Below are positions 7,961 to 17,883 of a stretch of 64,000 bases of DNA, one piece after another. The stretch is taken from NCBI GenBank assembly GCA_944321295.1, contig CALUKU010000015.1, positions 1 through 64,000 of the forward strand. Reading direction: 5' to 3'. Each line of letters starts with the position of its first letter. The stretch's first letter is position 1. The notes under the pieces are model-generated. The model worked only from the letters and a program-made list of their open reading frames with translations, had not been told where the DNA came from and ran no database searches. Position numbers and translations under genes: made by a program. The DNA is from an uncultured Prevotella sp. Lineage in GTDB: Bacteria; Bacteroidota; Bacteroidia; Bacteroidales; Bacteroidaceae.

Positions 7961-8343
7961 TCATCCGCAAATTAGTTGGATGGCGCAGTCGTGCAGTGCG
8001 GACAGCCTAAGCTTGAAATATTTGCGTTCACCAGCAGTTCGGTTGGATAATAAGTGCCTGTTCTCTTGCGTTTGTTCTGAATTTGTTTTTATGACATTCT
8101 GATTACAACCGCAGTGAACATCCTCGTCCAAGTGAGGCGCTCGCATATCTCGTCATCCCAAACTTGATTTGGGATCCAGATGAATACACCCTCAATCGCC
8201 AACGTTGCTGCATACGACTGGATCCTGAACCAAGTTCAGGATGACAGATACCGAGAGCCTCACTTGGAAGTGGGTGTGCTTGTAAATCAAGAAGATAATG
8301 TTTGGACTATACCAACATATTCATCCAACAGATTTGCTGATGA
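7961..8343. mobile_element. MITE-like element with ~21-bp terminal inverted repeats (copy 1)
   Basis: Left end TCATCCGCAAA-TTA-GTTGGAT (7961-7981) and right end ATCCAACAG-ATTTGCTGATGA (8323-8343) are imperfect inverted copies. The 383-bp interior is non-coding and contains the GTCATCCCAAACTTGATTTG-type palindrome (8119-8283). The left 150 bp are closely similar to 46703-46860. There is no transposase; a clear target-site duplication is not seen. Confidence 0.7.
8119..8283. repeat. CTTGATC palindromic element (family B, copy 1, diverged)
   Basis: Outer arms CATCCTCGTCCAAGTGAGG and GAGCCTCACTTGG, with inner half-sites GTCATCCCAAACTTGATTTG and AACCAAGTTCAGGATGAC. The inner arms have drifted from the GGACTTGATCCGGG form seen at 25287, 38419 and 46870. 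Confidence 0.75.
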
Positions 8344-8678
8344 GCCTCTCTTGCCGGCGGACCTCATTCTGCCTGCCCGCCGCTCGGCCGCCGCCGGCCG
8401 TTGCCGCGCCGTGCCGCCGCCCTGACGGCGGCAACACCCGTTACACCCGTTTTTCAATGCCATGACGAAACAATTTTACCATCCAAAACACGCCTATAAA
8501 CCTCCGCCAAGGCACTTGGCTTAAATAATTTTTGTTTCCGGCGTTTATTCTGCGTCCACTTTTTTAGATGTTACACGTTAAACGTAAAGCATTGATTATC
8601 AAGCATATCACTAAAAACAGCCATCCACCTAAATCCACTTTTTTATTTTGCACTATTTTTAATAGACATAAATTTACA

Positions 8679-8686
8679 TAAATTTG
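8679..8686 (+). promoter_or_regulatory. Possible -7 box of the beta-glucan PUL
   Basis: TAAATTTG within an AT-rich stretch 53 bp before the susC ATG. No well-placed TTTG at -33 (the nearest is 28 bp upstream), which fits a promoter needing an activator. Weak call. Confidence 0.4.
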
Positions 8687-8738
8687 CAAAATCAAATCCG
8701 TGAAAAAACATAAACAAAACCAAATGTTATTAACGACT

Positions 8739-11700
8739 ATGAAACAATTAAAGTTTTTCATTCTCACATTGTTGGTTTGCTTTGTTTCGCTCACAGCTTC
8801 CGCGCAGGACATCGTCTGCTCGGGAACCGTCGTCGACGAACAGGGCGAGCCGATAATCGGAGCGTCCATCTTCCAGAAGGGAAGTTCGAAGGGCGCCGTC
8901 TCCGACCTTGACGGAGCGTTCAAACTACAGTCAGTGCCCGAAGGCAGCACGATAACCATTTCGTACATCGGCTACCAGACCGTTGAAACGAAGGCCGCTG
9001 CCAACATGCGCATCGTGCTGCGCGAGGACAACGAAACACTTAACGAAGTGGTTGTCGTTGGTTACGGTGTGCAGAAGAAGAGCGTCGTAACGGCCTCAAT
9101 CGCCAAAGTTTCGTCTGACGACCTCAGCCGCACGGCCCCCGTCCGTATGGACAACGCCCTTAAGGGCCTCGCAGCCGGCGTTACGGTAACGTCGTCGTCA
9201 GGTCAGCCGGGCGCCGCAGCGCAGATACGCGTGCGTGGTATCGGTACCATCAACAACTCTGACCCGCTCTACATCGTCGACGGCATGCCTATCTCAGGCG
9301 GTCTTGACTACCTCAACCCGAGCGACATCGAGAGTATCGAAGTGCTCAAGGACGCAGCCTCAGGCGCCATCTACGGTGCCCGTGCGGCCAACGGTGTAAT
9401 CCTTGTAACAACTAAAACCGGTAAAGTCGGCAAGACACGCGTAAACTATAACTTCTCTTACGGCTGGCAGAGTCCTTGGCGCAAGCGCGACGTGCTCAAC
9501 GCCACCGACTACGCCCTCATGATCAACGAAGGCCGCATCAACTCAGGACAGGCACCCGTCTACGACGATCCTTATTCTTACGGCGAGGGCACCGACTGGC
9601 AGGAGGAACTCTTCAACGACGGCGCCCCCGTGTCAAACCACGAGGTGACGGTCAGCGGAGCTTCCGAGAAGCTTAACTACTACCTCTCTCTCGGCTACTA
9701 CACTCAGGAAGGTATCATCGGCGGTGACTACGGACGTTCTAACTATAACCGTCTGACCCTCCGCAGCAACACCAAGTACACACTCTTCGACGAGTCGAAG
9801 AAGCGCAACTGGCTCAACAAGTTCGACGTAACGGTGAACCTCTCTTACGCACGCGTTAAGAACACCAGCATCGACGCCAACTCACAGTGGGGTTCGCCCT
9901 TGGGCAGCGCCCTGGCCATGTCGCCTATCCTCACGCCGACCCTTACGGGCGAGGCGGCCGACGCACAGAACCAGCAGTACGCCGGCACAGCGTCTTATGT
10001 GCCCATGTATGACGCTAACGGCAACCTCTACACCCTTGCCGGTCCCGACTACAACGAGATGACCAACCCGCTGCAGAACCTCTCTCTGCCGGGCGCACAC
10101 AACTGGAGCCATAAGTTCGTTGCCAACTTCATAGCCGAGCTGCAGATATGGGACGGCCTCAAGTTCCGCTCTTCTTACAGCGCCGACATGTCATTCTGGG
10201 GCAACGACAGCTACACACCGATTTACTATCTGCGTGCCAACCAGTACAGCGACTTCACCCAAGCCTCTTCAGAGAGCGACCGCGGCACGGTATGGCAGAT
10301 AGAGAACGTCCTCACTTACGATAAGACCATCGGCGACCATACGTTCAACGTTGTGCTCGGTCAGTCGGCCATGAAGAACACCGGCTGGACCCTCGGAGCA
10401 AGCCGCAACAATCTTATCGACGTCAACAAGCCTTACATCGATTACGCGAACGGTCTGGCCGAGAACGGTGACATGAACGCATGGGGCGGCTACTCTGACC
10501 CCTACACCATGGCCTCAATGTTCGCCCGTCTGAGCTACAACTACGCTGAGCGCTACATGTTCCAGGCTACGGTACGCCGCGACGGTTCGAGCCGCTTCGG
10601 TGCCAACAACCGCTACGCCGTGTTCCCCTCGTTCTCTTTGGGTTGGAACATCACCAACGAGCCGTTCATGCAGAAGCGTCCCGACTGGCTCTCGAACATG
10701 AAGCTCCGCCTGAGCTGGGGTAAGAATGGTAACGACAACATCGGTAACTTCCAGTATCTCTCGCTCACATCGGTCAACAACAACTACATCTTCGGCCGTG
10801 ACGAGGGCGTAGCCAACGGTACCAAGGCCAGCATTATTCCTAACCCCGACCTCAAGTGGGAGGAGTCAGAGCAGTTTGACCTCGGTCTTGACCTCGGCTT
10901 CTTCAACAACGCACTTACCTTCACCGTTGACTATTACATAAAGAAGACCAACGGCATGCTCATGACCCTCGCCATTCCTTCATACGTAGGCGAGAGCAAG
11001 CCTTACGGAAACGTGGGCGACATGGAGAACTCCGGCGTAGAGTTCGAGCTTGGTTACAAGTTCAACGTGGCCGACGCGCGCTTCAGCATAAAGGGTAACG
11101 CCTCTTATTTGAAGAACAAGCTCGTCAAGCTCGGTAACGACACCGGTTTCGCCAACTACGACTCGTTCCAGACAGCAGGTACCATCACCCGCGGCGAGAA
11201 CGGCCAGCCGTTCCCCTTCTTCTACGGATATAAGACGGCAGGCATCTTCCAGAGCCAGGCCGAAATCGACTCATACGTAGGCCCGACGGGCCAGCCCATC
11301 CAGCCTGACGCAAAGCCCGGCTACGTTAAGTTCGTCGATATCGACGGCGACGGCGCCATCACCACCAACGACCAGACCAAGATCGGTAAGGGCATGCCCG
11401 ACTGGACGTTCGGTATCAACTTCAACGCCGAGTGGCGCGGCTTCGACTTCAGCATGATGTGGCAGGGCGTAGCAGGCGCCGACGTGTTCGACGCTACGCG
11501 CCGTATCGACATAGCCGCCACCAACCTTCCCTCGTGGATGCTCTCACGCTGGACAGGTCCCGGCACCTCTAACAAGTACCCGATGTTCATCCTCGGCGAC
11601 AACGTAAACTGGGTATCGTCAGACCTCTACGTTCACGACGCCTCTTACTTCCGCCTGAAGAACATCCAGCTGGGTTACACCCTGCCGCAGAACCTCACCC

Positions 11701-11876
11701 GCAAGGTATTCATCGAGAAGCTGCGCGTTTACGTAGCAGCCGAGAACCTGATAACCTTCACCAAGTATTGGGGCTTCGACCCCGAAGTAGCCTCAAGCGG
11801 AACTTCGCTCGGTGTCGACTATGGTGTTTATCCGCAGGCACGCGTGTTCACCGTAGGTTTCAATCTCAGCTTCTGA
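8739..11876 (+). CDS. SusC/RagA family TonB-dependent outer-membrane transporter
   Basis: 1045 aa from the ATG at 8739, chosen because it directly precedes the signal peptide MKQLKFFILTLLVCFVSLTA (cleavage after ASAQ). A GTG further upstream at 8700 would add a polar extension. Order: carboxypeptidase-regulatory-like domain (SGTVVDEQGEPIIGASI), TonB box region NEVVVVGYG, plug (about 115-230, with IRVRGIGTINNSDPLYIVDG), then a 22-strand barrel ending in FTVGFNLSF. It imports oligosaccharides across the outer membrane, with the SusD partner as its lid. First gene of the glycan locus; susD follows after 47 bp. Confidence 0.95.
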   Translation: MKQLKFFILTLLVCFVSLTASAQDIVCSGTVVDEQGEPIIGASIFQKGSSKGAVSDLDGAFKLQSVPEGSTITISYIGYQTVETKAAANMRIVLREDNETLNEVVVVGYGVQKKSVVTASIAKVSSDDLSRTAPVRMDNALKGLAAGVTVTSSSGQPGAAAQIRVRGIGTINNSDPLYIVDGMPISGGLDYLNPSDIESIEVLKDAASGAIYGARAANGVILVTTKTGKVGKTRVNYNFSYGWQSPWRKRDVLNATDYALMINEGRINSGQAPVYDDPYSYGEGTDWQEELFNDGAPVSNHEVTVSGASEKLNYYLSLGYYTQEGIIGGDYGRSNYNRLTLRSNTKYTLFDESKKRNWLNKFDVTVNLSYARVKNTSIDANSQWGSPLGSALAMSPILTPTLTGEAADAQNQQYAGTASYVPMYDANGNLYTLAGPDYNEMTNPLQNLSLPGAHNWSHKFVANFIAELQIWDGLKFRSSYSADMSFWGNDSYTPIYYLRANQYSDFTQASSESDRGTVWQIENVLTYDKTIGDHTFNVVLGQSAMKNTGWTLGASRNNLIDVNKPYIDYANGLAENGDMNAWGGYSDPYTMASMFARLSYNYAERYMFQATVRRDGSSRFGANNRYAVFPSFSLGWNITNEPFMQKRPDWLSNMKLRLSWGKNGNDNIGNFQYLSLTSVNNNYIFGRDEGVANGTKASIIPNPDLKWEESEQFDLGLDLGFFNNALTFTVDYYIKKTNGMLMTLAIPSYVGESKPYGNVGDMENSGVEFELGYKFNVADARFSIKGNASYLKNKLVKLGNDTGFANYDSFQTAGTITRGENGQPFPFFYGYKTAGIFQSQAEIDSYVGPTGQPIQPDAKPGYVKFVDIDGDGAITTNDQTKIGKGMPDWTFGINFNAEWRGFDFSMMWQGVAGADVFDATRRIDIAATNLPSWMLSRWTGPGTSNKYPMFILGDNVNWVSSDLYVHDASYFRLKNIQLGYTLPQNLTRKVFIEKLRVYVAAENLITFTKYWGFDPEVASSGTSLGVDYGVYPQARVFTVGFNLSF

Positions 11877-11923
11877 TATTAGTTAGGAAACATTCATCAA
11901 GAAACATTTAAAACTGAAATAAA

Positions 11924-13441
11924 ATGAAAGCAAAGATATTGTTGTCAGTCGGGATTGTTTCGGCCTTGACGCTGTCAAGCTGCAGCGACAGCTTTCTCGA
12001 ACTGACGCCGACGAAGGACACCACCGAGGAGTTCTTCAATAACGAGGAACATATTGAAGAAGCTCTCGTTGCGGCATACAACCCGCTTCAGTGGCCCGAT
12101 TGGGGCAACGGATACTATTGCCCGATTAACATTATGAGCGACATCATGGCCGACGACATCTGGGTGGGCGGCTCCAGCAAGACCGACAACCAGTTCTGGC
12201 ACCTCATGATGGACTTCTCCGCCATGCCGAACCAGACTCCCACGGGCCTTTGGATTGACGAGTACTCTGGCGTTAAGCGCGCCAACGACGTGCTGAGCTA
12301 CATCGACGACGTGCGCGAGGAGCTGAGCCAGGAGTTCATCGACTCCGTTTCGGCGCAGGCACGCGTGCTCAGGGCTTACTATTACAACAACCTCTGGAAG
12401 TTCTGGGGCAACATACCCTTCTTCTTCGACAACCTTGAGTCAATGCCTTACACGGCCAAGCAGATTTCGGCCGACGAGGTTTACGACAACGTGATAACCG
12501 ACCTTGAGGACGTGCTCGACATGAACGAGCTGCCCATGAAGGCCGCCGAGGAGAACCTCGGACGCGTTACTCAGGCCATGGCCTACATGCTTTACACCGA
12601 GATGGTGATGTACCAGAACGACGAAACGCGCTACGGCAGGGCATTGGGCTACATGCGTGAGATCATCAATAGCACACTCTACGACCTGCATTACCCCTAC
12701 GCCGACCTGTGGAAGACTTCTGGCGAATGGTGTGAGGAGTCGATCTGGGAGATCAACTACAAGTCAGACAACGCCGTGCGCTCTTATAGCAACCCGCTCG
12801 CTTCAGGCGGAACGGTGCTGCCCCGACTGATCAGTCCGAGCCAGTGGCCCGACGGAACGGCGGGCGTTGCGCAGGGCTGGGGCTTCTGTCCGGTGCGCAC
12901 CGAGACCTACGAGCGCTACGCCGGCAACGACCAGCGCCGTGATGCTACCTGCTTTAACGCCGCAGCACAGGGCGTAGAGTATGACAAGCGCTATCAGGAC
13001 ACGGGCTTCTTCCTTGCGAAATACATCGCAACCCCCGACGGCAACGCCAACCAGAAGGCCGACGCCGACCTTAACTTCTGCAACAACCTGCGCGTCTACC
13101 GCTACGCAGAGTGCCTGCTCAACGCAGCCGAGCTGATACTCCGCACGGGCGGCGACGCCAACGAGGCTCTCGGCTATTACAAGCTGGTGCGCCAGCGCGC
13201 CGGCATTTCTACCGACATGACTTCGGTTTCAATCGACGACATCATCAACGAACGTCAGCTTGAATTCGTAGGCGAAGGCAAGCGCTACTGGGACCTCGTG
13301 CGCACCGGCAAGGCAGCCCAGGTGCTCGTTCCCGACAAGTACCACTACCGCACGAAGTCGTGGACCGAGAACAAGAAGTATCTGCCCATACCTGACGTGG
13401 AGATGTCTTCTGACCCGAATCTTGTACAGAACAATTATTAA
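11924..13441 (+). CDS. SusD/RagB family nutrient-binding lipoprotein
   Basis: 505 aa. Lipoprotein signal MKAKILLSVGIVSALTLSSC with the acylated Cys at about 20. The N-terminal FLELTPTKDTTEEFFNNEEH and the helical TPR-like core, with ARVLRAYYYNNLWKFWGNIP, are typical of SusD proteins. The C-terminal part has INERQLEFVGEGKRYWDLVR and ends YLPIPDVEMSSDPNLVQNNY, the standard family ending. It sits on SusC at the cell surface and captures glycan for import. It lies between susC and the glycan-binding lipoprotein in one transcription unit. Confidence 0.95.
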   Translation: MKAKILLSVGIVSALTLSSCSDSFLELTPTKDTTEEFFNNEEHIEEALVAAYNPLQWPDWGNGYYCPINIMSDIMADDIWVGGSSKTDNQFWHLMMDFSAMPNQTPTGLWIDEYSGVKRANDVLSYIDDVREELSQEFIDSVSAQARVLRAYYYNNLWKFWGNIPFFFDNLESMPYTAKQISADEVYDNVITDLEDVLDMNELPMKAAEENLGRVTQAMAYMLYTEMVMYQNDETRYGRALGYMREIINSTLYDLHYPYADLWKTSGEWCEESIWEINYKSDNAVRSYSNPLASGGTVLPRLISPSQWPDGTAGVAQGWGFCPVRTETYERYAGNDQRRDATCFNAAAQGVEYDKRYQDTGFFLAKYIATPDGNANQKADADLNFCNNLRVYRYAECLLNAAELILRTGGDANEALGYYKLVRQRAGISTDMTSVSIDDIINERQLEFVGEGKRYWDLVRTGKAAQVLVPDKYHYRTKSWTENKKYLPIPDVEMSSDPNLVQNNY

Positions 13442-13455
13442 AAACAAAGTAAGCC

Positions 13456-14826
13456 ATGAACAAGACATATAAATTATTCGGGGGAGCCATGATGTTGCTG
13501 GGCCTTACGCTCGGCTCCTGCACTCCCGACAGCTTTGAGGGAGGCGACATCAACGGCCTTCTCAACGCGGCAGACTATGAGCAATACGTTCACGTGAACG
13601 TAAACCAGGAAACCAACTACGCCGTATTCTCGTTCGACGAGCTGCCCGGCGTGACCCCGGTGTGGAACATCAACGGAAGGTACTCTTCTTCTCTTGTCGA
13701 CTCAAGCTACTACCGCAAGGCAGGCGACTACAGCATTACGATGCGCGTCAGGAACCGCAACGGAATGAGTGACGGGGAAATCACCTTGCCGTTCCATATC
13801 GACAATACTAAGATAAGCGGTTTCGGCGGCTTCGTAGAGGACAGCGAGTTCAACCTGTGGCGCACGGCTACCGTGCAAGACCCAACATTCTATTATGCTC
13901 CGGGATGGGTTCTGACTAGCGACCCGGTATATAATAAGAATGGTTTTGATTACAGCGTCATATTGCCGACGGCAACCAACGAGCGCTGGCAGGCACAGAT
14001 GTTTGTCAACACGGACATCGCCCTGTCTTCAGCAAAGACTTACGACTTCTCAGTAATATTGACCTCAAGTGCTGATTTACCAAAGGCTTTGGTGAAGGTT
14101 TGTGCTGACAATGACGACAATAATGTGCTTTTCTCACAGGAAATGGATTTGCAAGGCGGCGAGCCTAAGTGCTTGTGGGTAAGCAACGTTCCCGGTGTTG
14201 ACATTGAGAGGGTGAAGATCGTCTTCGACTTTGGCGGCAATGCCAATAATACGACTGTCAATCTTGAAAGCATCGTGCTGAAAGATCATGCCAACGACGA
14301 CGGCACCGTAGTGCCCGAAGTTGACACTGACGACACCGTTTATGACTATGACGCCGAAACGAACCTTTGGAAGCCTGTTGACGAGAACAATGCGTTTACG
14401 ACGGAGTTCTATTATGCTCCGGGTTGGTCGGCCATCGCAGCTCCTGCATTTACTGCCGATAACGGTACTTACCAAGTGGTTCTTACCGAGGCAACATCAG
14501 AGCAATGGCAGGCTCAGGTCAAGCTTCACACTGACCTCTCAGCAGAAGCTAATGTGAAGTATGACTTCAGTTGTACGTTGCATGCTTCGGCTGCCACAAA
14601 GGGTGTAACCGTGAAACTTACTGACAGCTCAGACGATAACAACTTCTTCTTTGCTGAAAGAGTTGACCTTGACGCTGACGCCGATTACGTATTCAAGGCT
14701 CCGGCAAACGTTTTGGCTGAGGGTGTCAATGCTGACAAACTGACTCTTGTCATTGACTTCGGCGGCAATCCTGCAAACCTGACAGCAACTGTCAGCAAGA
14801 TTGTGCTGCAGAAGACGATTGAGTAA
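13456..14826 (+). CDS. Surface glycan-binding lipoprotein with PKD-like and two CBM4-like domains
   Basis: 456 aa. Lipobox LGLTLGSC puts the protein on the outer membrane surface. A PKD-like domain spans about 40-118 (TPVWNINGRYSSS, AGDYSITMRVRNRNG). Two copies of a jelly-roll domain follow, at about 120-285 and 295-455. Each has FYYAPGW, then RWQAQMFVNTD or QWQAQVKLHTD, a DDNN loop, and a DFGGNANN or DFGGNPAN ending. They resemble CBM4-type modules of Bacteroides laminarin-binding SGBPs. The role is to hold beta-glucan at the surface for the GH16/GH5 enzymes and SusCD. The stop codon is followed within 20 bp by a hairpin. Confidence 0.85.
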   Translation: MNKTYKLFGGAMMLLGLTLGSCTPDSFEGGDINGLLNAADYEQYVHVNVNQETNYAVFSFDELPGVTPVWNINGRYSSSLVDSSYYRKAGDYSITMRVRNRNGMSDGEITLPFHIDNTKISGFGGFVEDSEFNLWRTATVQDPTFYYAPGWVLTSDPVYNKNGFDYSVILPTATNERWQAQMFVNTDIALSSAKTYDFSVILTSSADLPKALVKVCADNDDNNVLFSQEMDLQGGEPKCLWVSNVPGVDIERVKIVFDFGGNANNTTVNLESIVLKDHANDDGTVVPEVDTDDTVYDYDAETNLWKPVDENNAFTTEFYYAPGWSAIAAPAFTADNGTYQVVLTEATSEQWQAQVKLHTDLSAEANVKYDFSCTLHASAATKGVTVKLTDSSDDNNFFFAERVDLDADADYVFKAPANVLAEGVNADKLTLVIDFGGNPANLTATVSKIVLQKTIE

Positions 14827-14844
14827 CCGTCATGCACATTATCG

Positions 14845-14870
14845 TGGGAGAGGCATGTGCGCCTCTCCCA
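14845..14870 (+). terminator. Hairpin after the SGBP gene
   Basis: Perfect 10-bp stem TGGGAGAGGC / GCCTCTCCCA with a 6-nt loop, followed by AT-rich sequence rather than a T run. It may be a partial terminator that raises SusCD/SGBP expression over the downstream enzymes, or an RNA 3'-end stabiliser. Confidence 0.6.
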
Positions 14871-15093
14871 TTATAATAATAAAACAAGTTTTTAGTTAAC
14901 AATCTTTTTACCTGCCGATAGCTGTCGCAGAGCTACTTGTGGCTATCCGCAAGCATGTTCTACGACAGCTATTTTTTTGCTTGGCCGGTGAAGGCCGGCG
15001 GCCGTGCGTAATGGCTCCGTCGATGATGACGTTTGCCTGCAGGCTGAGGATGTTGCGCACGACATGCGTAAGCGGCCGCGGCGCCGAAGGCAA

Positions 15094-15169
15094 CCTTTCG
15101 CGCTCTGAAAGGCCGCCTCCGGCACGGCAAGAGGCCGTGTTTTGCAGGCCGAAAGGCCGCCTTTCGTAA
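15094..15169. repeat. GGCCGCCTTTC palindromic repeats in the SGBP-GH16 spacer (family C)
   Basis: Arms CTGAAAGGCCGCCTCC, GCAGGCCGAAAGGCCGCC and TTTCG. The wider 14871-15233 spacer also holds an inverted pair, AGCTGTCGCAGAGCTA and TTCTACGACAGCT, around 14920-14970. No gene is seen. The repeats split the locus into a transport/binding part and an enzyme part. Confidence 0.65.
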
Positions 15170-15233
15170 CAAGCTGATTGTCAACCTGTTGTGCCGCCGC
15201 ATGCCGGCAGGCCGCGGATAATACTTTATAGAT

Positions 15234-16583
15234 ATGAAGAAATATATGTTTTTGTTAGCGTTTATGGCCTTTGCGCTCAGCTCGTCGAGCTGCAGCGACG
15301 AGGGCGGGGGCGAAGCTCCGGCCGGCGTCAAGGTCAGTTGTAATCCCGGTGAGATAACGGCCACGGCCGAAGGCGGCTCTTACACGATAGCCGTAAGCAC
15401 CACAGGCACGGGCTGGACGGCCTACGCTTCGGACGCTTGGATAAGCGTGCAGACCGACGGCACGACGGCCGCCGATGGCACGGTGACGGTGAGCGTCGGC
15501 TCCAACGACGGCGACGCGGCGCGCCGGGGCCTGGTGGTAGTGCGCTCGGGCACGGTGCGCGACACGGTGGTGGTAAGCCAGTCGGCAGCCATGTCGCTCT
15601 CGGCCGGAGAGGTTTACGCCCTCTCCTCCGGCGGCACTTACAGCGTGGGCGTTGGTTATCAGGGAGAGTTCACCGCGGCGAGCGACGCCGCTTGGGCTAA
15701 GGCCACCGTCGCTGACGGCGGCGTAAGCATATCCGTAGAGCCTAACACGGCGCTGCAGTCGCGCACGGCCACGGTCACCGTGACGTCGGCCGACGGCTCG
15801 CAGGAGATAAGCCTCAGGCAAGAGTCGGCGCCGATGACTGCGGTCAACGTGCCCGAGGGCTACAGGCTGGTGTGGCAGGACGAGTTTGACGAGGGCACGA
15901 CGCTCGACCCCGCCCGCTGGACCCACGAGGTGCAGGGCCCGGGATGGGTCAACAACGAGCTGCAGACCTACGTCGACGGTTCGGCTGCCGGGCGCCGCGT
16001 CACCGAGCTTGTTGACGGCAAGCTCAACATAACCTGCTTCAAGGCCGGCTCTACCATTTACTCGGGCCGCGTCTACGCCGACGTCGACAAGGGCTGGAAG
16101 TACGGTTACATCGAGGCGCGCATCATGCTGCCCGAGGGCAAGGGCACGTGGCCCGCGTTCTGGATGATGCCCGTTGACAACGACTTCACGGCCAACCCGT
16201 GGCCCCACTGCGGCGAGATTGACATCATGGAGTCCGTCGGCTACGACCCCAACGTGGTGGTGTCGACCATCCACTGCACCAAGTACAACAACACGGGCAC
16301 GGCCATAGAGAGCGCCCGCAAGAAGGTGCCGACGGCCCAGGACGAGTTCCACGTCTACGCCATGGAGTGGACGGCCGACAAGATGACCTTCCTCGTCGAC
16401 GGCGAGCCGCTGCTCACCTATGCCAACGACGGGACGGGCGAGGACGCATGGCCCTTCGACAAGCCCTTCTACGTAATCCTCAACCTTGCCTGGGGCGGAG
16501 CCTGGGGCGGACAGCAGGGCGTCGACGAGAGCTGCCTGCCGGCCGTGATGAAGGTAGATTACGTAAGAGTGTTCCAGAAGTAA
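15234..16583 (+). CDS. GH16 endo-beta-glucanase (laminarinase-like) lipoprotein with two BACON domains
   Basis: 449 aa. Lipoprotein signal ending in SSSSCSD (Cys about 20). Two BACON domains lie at about 30-120 and 122-200, each ending in a VVVSQSA or ISLRQES strand; BACON domains in Bacteroidota enzymes often act as spacers from the membrane. The GH16 domain spans about 205-449, with LVWQDEFDEGTTLDPARW at its start and GTWPAFWMMP before the active site HCGEIDIMESVG: nucleophile Glu328 and acid/base Glu333, in the E-x-D-x-x-E form of laminarinases. It is likely to cut internal beta-1,3 or mixed-linkage glucan bonds at the cell surface. The exact linkage is inferred. Confidence 0.92.
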   Translation: MKKYMFLLAFMAFALSSSSCSDEGGGEAPAGVKVSCNPGEITATAEGGSYTIAVSTTGTGWTAYASDAWISVQTDGTTAADGTVTVSVGSNDGDAARRGLVVVRSGTVRDTVVVSQSAAMSLSAGEVYALSSGGTYSVGVGYQGEFTAASDAAWAKATVADGGVSISVEPNTALQSRTATVTVTSADGSQEISLRQESAPMTAVNVPEGYRLVWQDEFDEGTTLDPARWTHEVQGPGWVNNELQTYVDGSAAGRRVTELVDGKLNITCFKAGSTIYSGRVYADVDKGWKYGYIEARIMLPEGKGTWPAFWMMPVDNDFTANPWPHCGEIDIMESVGYDPNVVVSTIHCTKYNNTGTAIESARKKVPTAQDEFHVYAMEWTADKMTFLVDGEPLLTYANDGTGEDAWPFDKPFYVILNLAWGGAWGGQQGVDESCLPAVMKVDYVRVFQK

Positions 16584-16613
16584 AGTGCTTAAGTAAACTT
16601 AAAACTCTTTGAG

Positions 16614-17837
16614 ATGAGAAAAATTCTTGCTATATTCGCTTTCTGTTTACTGGCCGCCGCGGCCTCGGCCGGCGGCGGGTTCGTCCGTGTGGAGGGCAAG
16701 GACCTCGTCAGGCCCGACGGCTCCAAGCTCTTCATCACGGGCACAAACCTCGGCAACTGGCTCAACCCAGAGGGCTACATGTTCGGCTTCAAGAAGACTA
16801 ACTGCGAGTGGATGATAGACCTCATGCTGCGCCAGATGGTCGGACCCGACGAGGCCGCCGCCTTCTGGAGCGCCTTCAAGGACAACTACATCACCCGCGA
16901 CGACATACGCTTCATCGCCTCGACGGGCGCCAACACGGTGCGCCTGCCCTTCAACTACAAGCTGTTCACCGACGAGGACTACATGGGCCTCACCGCACGT
17001 CAGGACGGCTTCGCCCGCGTTGACAGCGTGGTGGAGTGGTGCCGCGAGAGCGGGCTTTACCTCATCCTCGACATGCACGACTGCCCCGGAGGCCAGACGG
17101 GCGACAACATCGACAACGGTTACGGCTATCCGTGGCTCTTCGAGAGCGAGGCCAGCCAGCGGCTGTTCGTCAAGGTGTGGCGCGACATCGCCTCGCGCTA
17201 CAAGGACGAGCCGGTCATCCTCGGCTACGAGCTGATGAACGAGCCGATAGCCCACTACTTCGAGAACAAGGACGAGCTTAACGCCAAGCTCGAGCCGCTA
17301 TACAAGCGCGCCGTAAAGGCCATACGCGAGGTTGACCCCAACCACGTCATACTGCTGGGCGGGGCGCGCTGGAACAGCGACTTCTTCATGTTCACCGACT
17401 GGAAGTTCGACGCGAACATCATGTACACCTGCCACCGCTACGGCGGACCGGCCACGGCCGAGGCCATCAAGAGCTACATCGACTTCCGCGACAAGACCGG
17501 CCTGCCGATGTACATGGGCGAGACGGGGCACAACACCGATGAGTGGCAGGCCGACCTCGTGAAGGTCATGCGCGACAATAACATCGGCTATACCTTCTGG
17601 CCCTACAAGAAGGTTGACAACTCGTGCATGAACGCCGTGGCGCGCCCCGAGGGCTGGGACAGCATTGTGGTGAAGTTTGCCGAGGCCGACCGCACCACCT
17701 TCGACGACATACGCCGCGCCCGCCCCTCGCAGGCCGAGGCGCGCCGGGTGCTCGCCCGCTATATCGAGAACATCAAGTTCGCCAACTGCCGCCCGCAGAC
17801 GGGCTACATAAAGTCGATAGGCCTCAAGGCCGAATGA
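16614..17837 (+). CDS. GH5 family glycoside hydrolase (beta-glucanase)
   Basis: 407 aa with a Sec signal (MRKILAIFAFCLLAAAASAG) and no lipobox Cys, so probably periplasmic or secreted. The (beta/alpha)8 enzyme of clan GH-A begins LFITGTNLGNWLNPEGYMFG, reminiscent of exo-beta-1,3-glucanase-like GH5s. Conserved parts: GANTVRLPFNYK, LILDMHDCPGGQ, acid/base Glu210 in YELMNEP, HRYGG, and nucleophile Glu303 in YMGETGHN. The GH5 subfamily and linkage cannot be fixed by eye; the setting between GH16 and GH3 points to beta-glucan. It starts 30 bp after the GH16 stop. Confidence 0.88.
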   Translation: MRKILAIFAFCLLAAAASAGGGFVRVEGKDLVRPDGSKLFITGTNLGNWLNPEGYMFGFKKTNCEWMIDLMLRQMVGPDEAAAFWSAFKDNYITRDDIRFIASTGANTVRLPFNYKLFTDEDYMGLTARQDGFARVDSVVEWCRESGLYLILDMHDCPGGQTGDNIDNGYGYPWLFESEASQRLFVKVWRDIASRYKDEPVILGYELMNEPIAHYFENKDELNAKLEPLYKRAVKAIREVDPNHVILLGGARWNSDFFMFTDWKFDANIMYTCHRYGGPATAEAIKSYIDFRDKTGLPMYMGETGHNTDEWQADLVKVMRDNNIGYTFWPYKKVDNSCMNAVARPEGWDSIVVKFAEADRTTFDDIRRARPSQAEARRVLARYIENIKFANCRPQTGYIKSIGLKAE

Positions 17838-17883
17838 CGCCCGGCGGCGATTAACCGATAATAAACCAAACATCTTTAGCTGT

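Noticed and set aside
15255-16352. Open frame of about 365 codons opposite the GH16 gene
   Set aside because: Antisense shadow; His/Val/Arg-rich composition typical of reversed GC-rich coding sequence.
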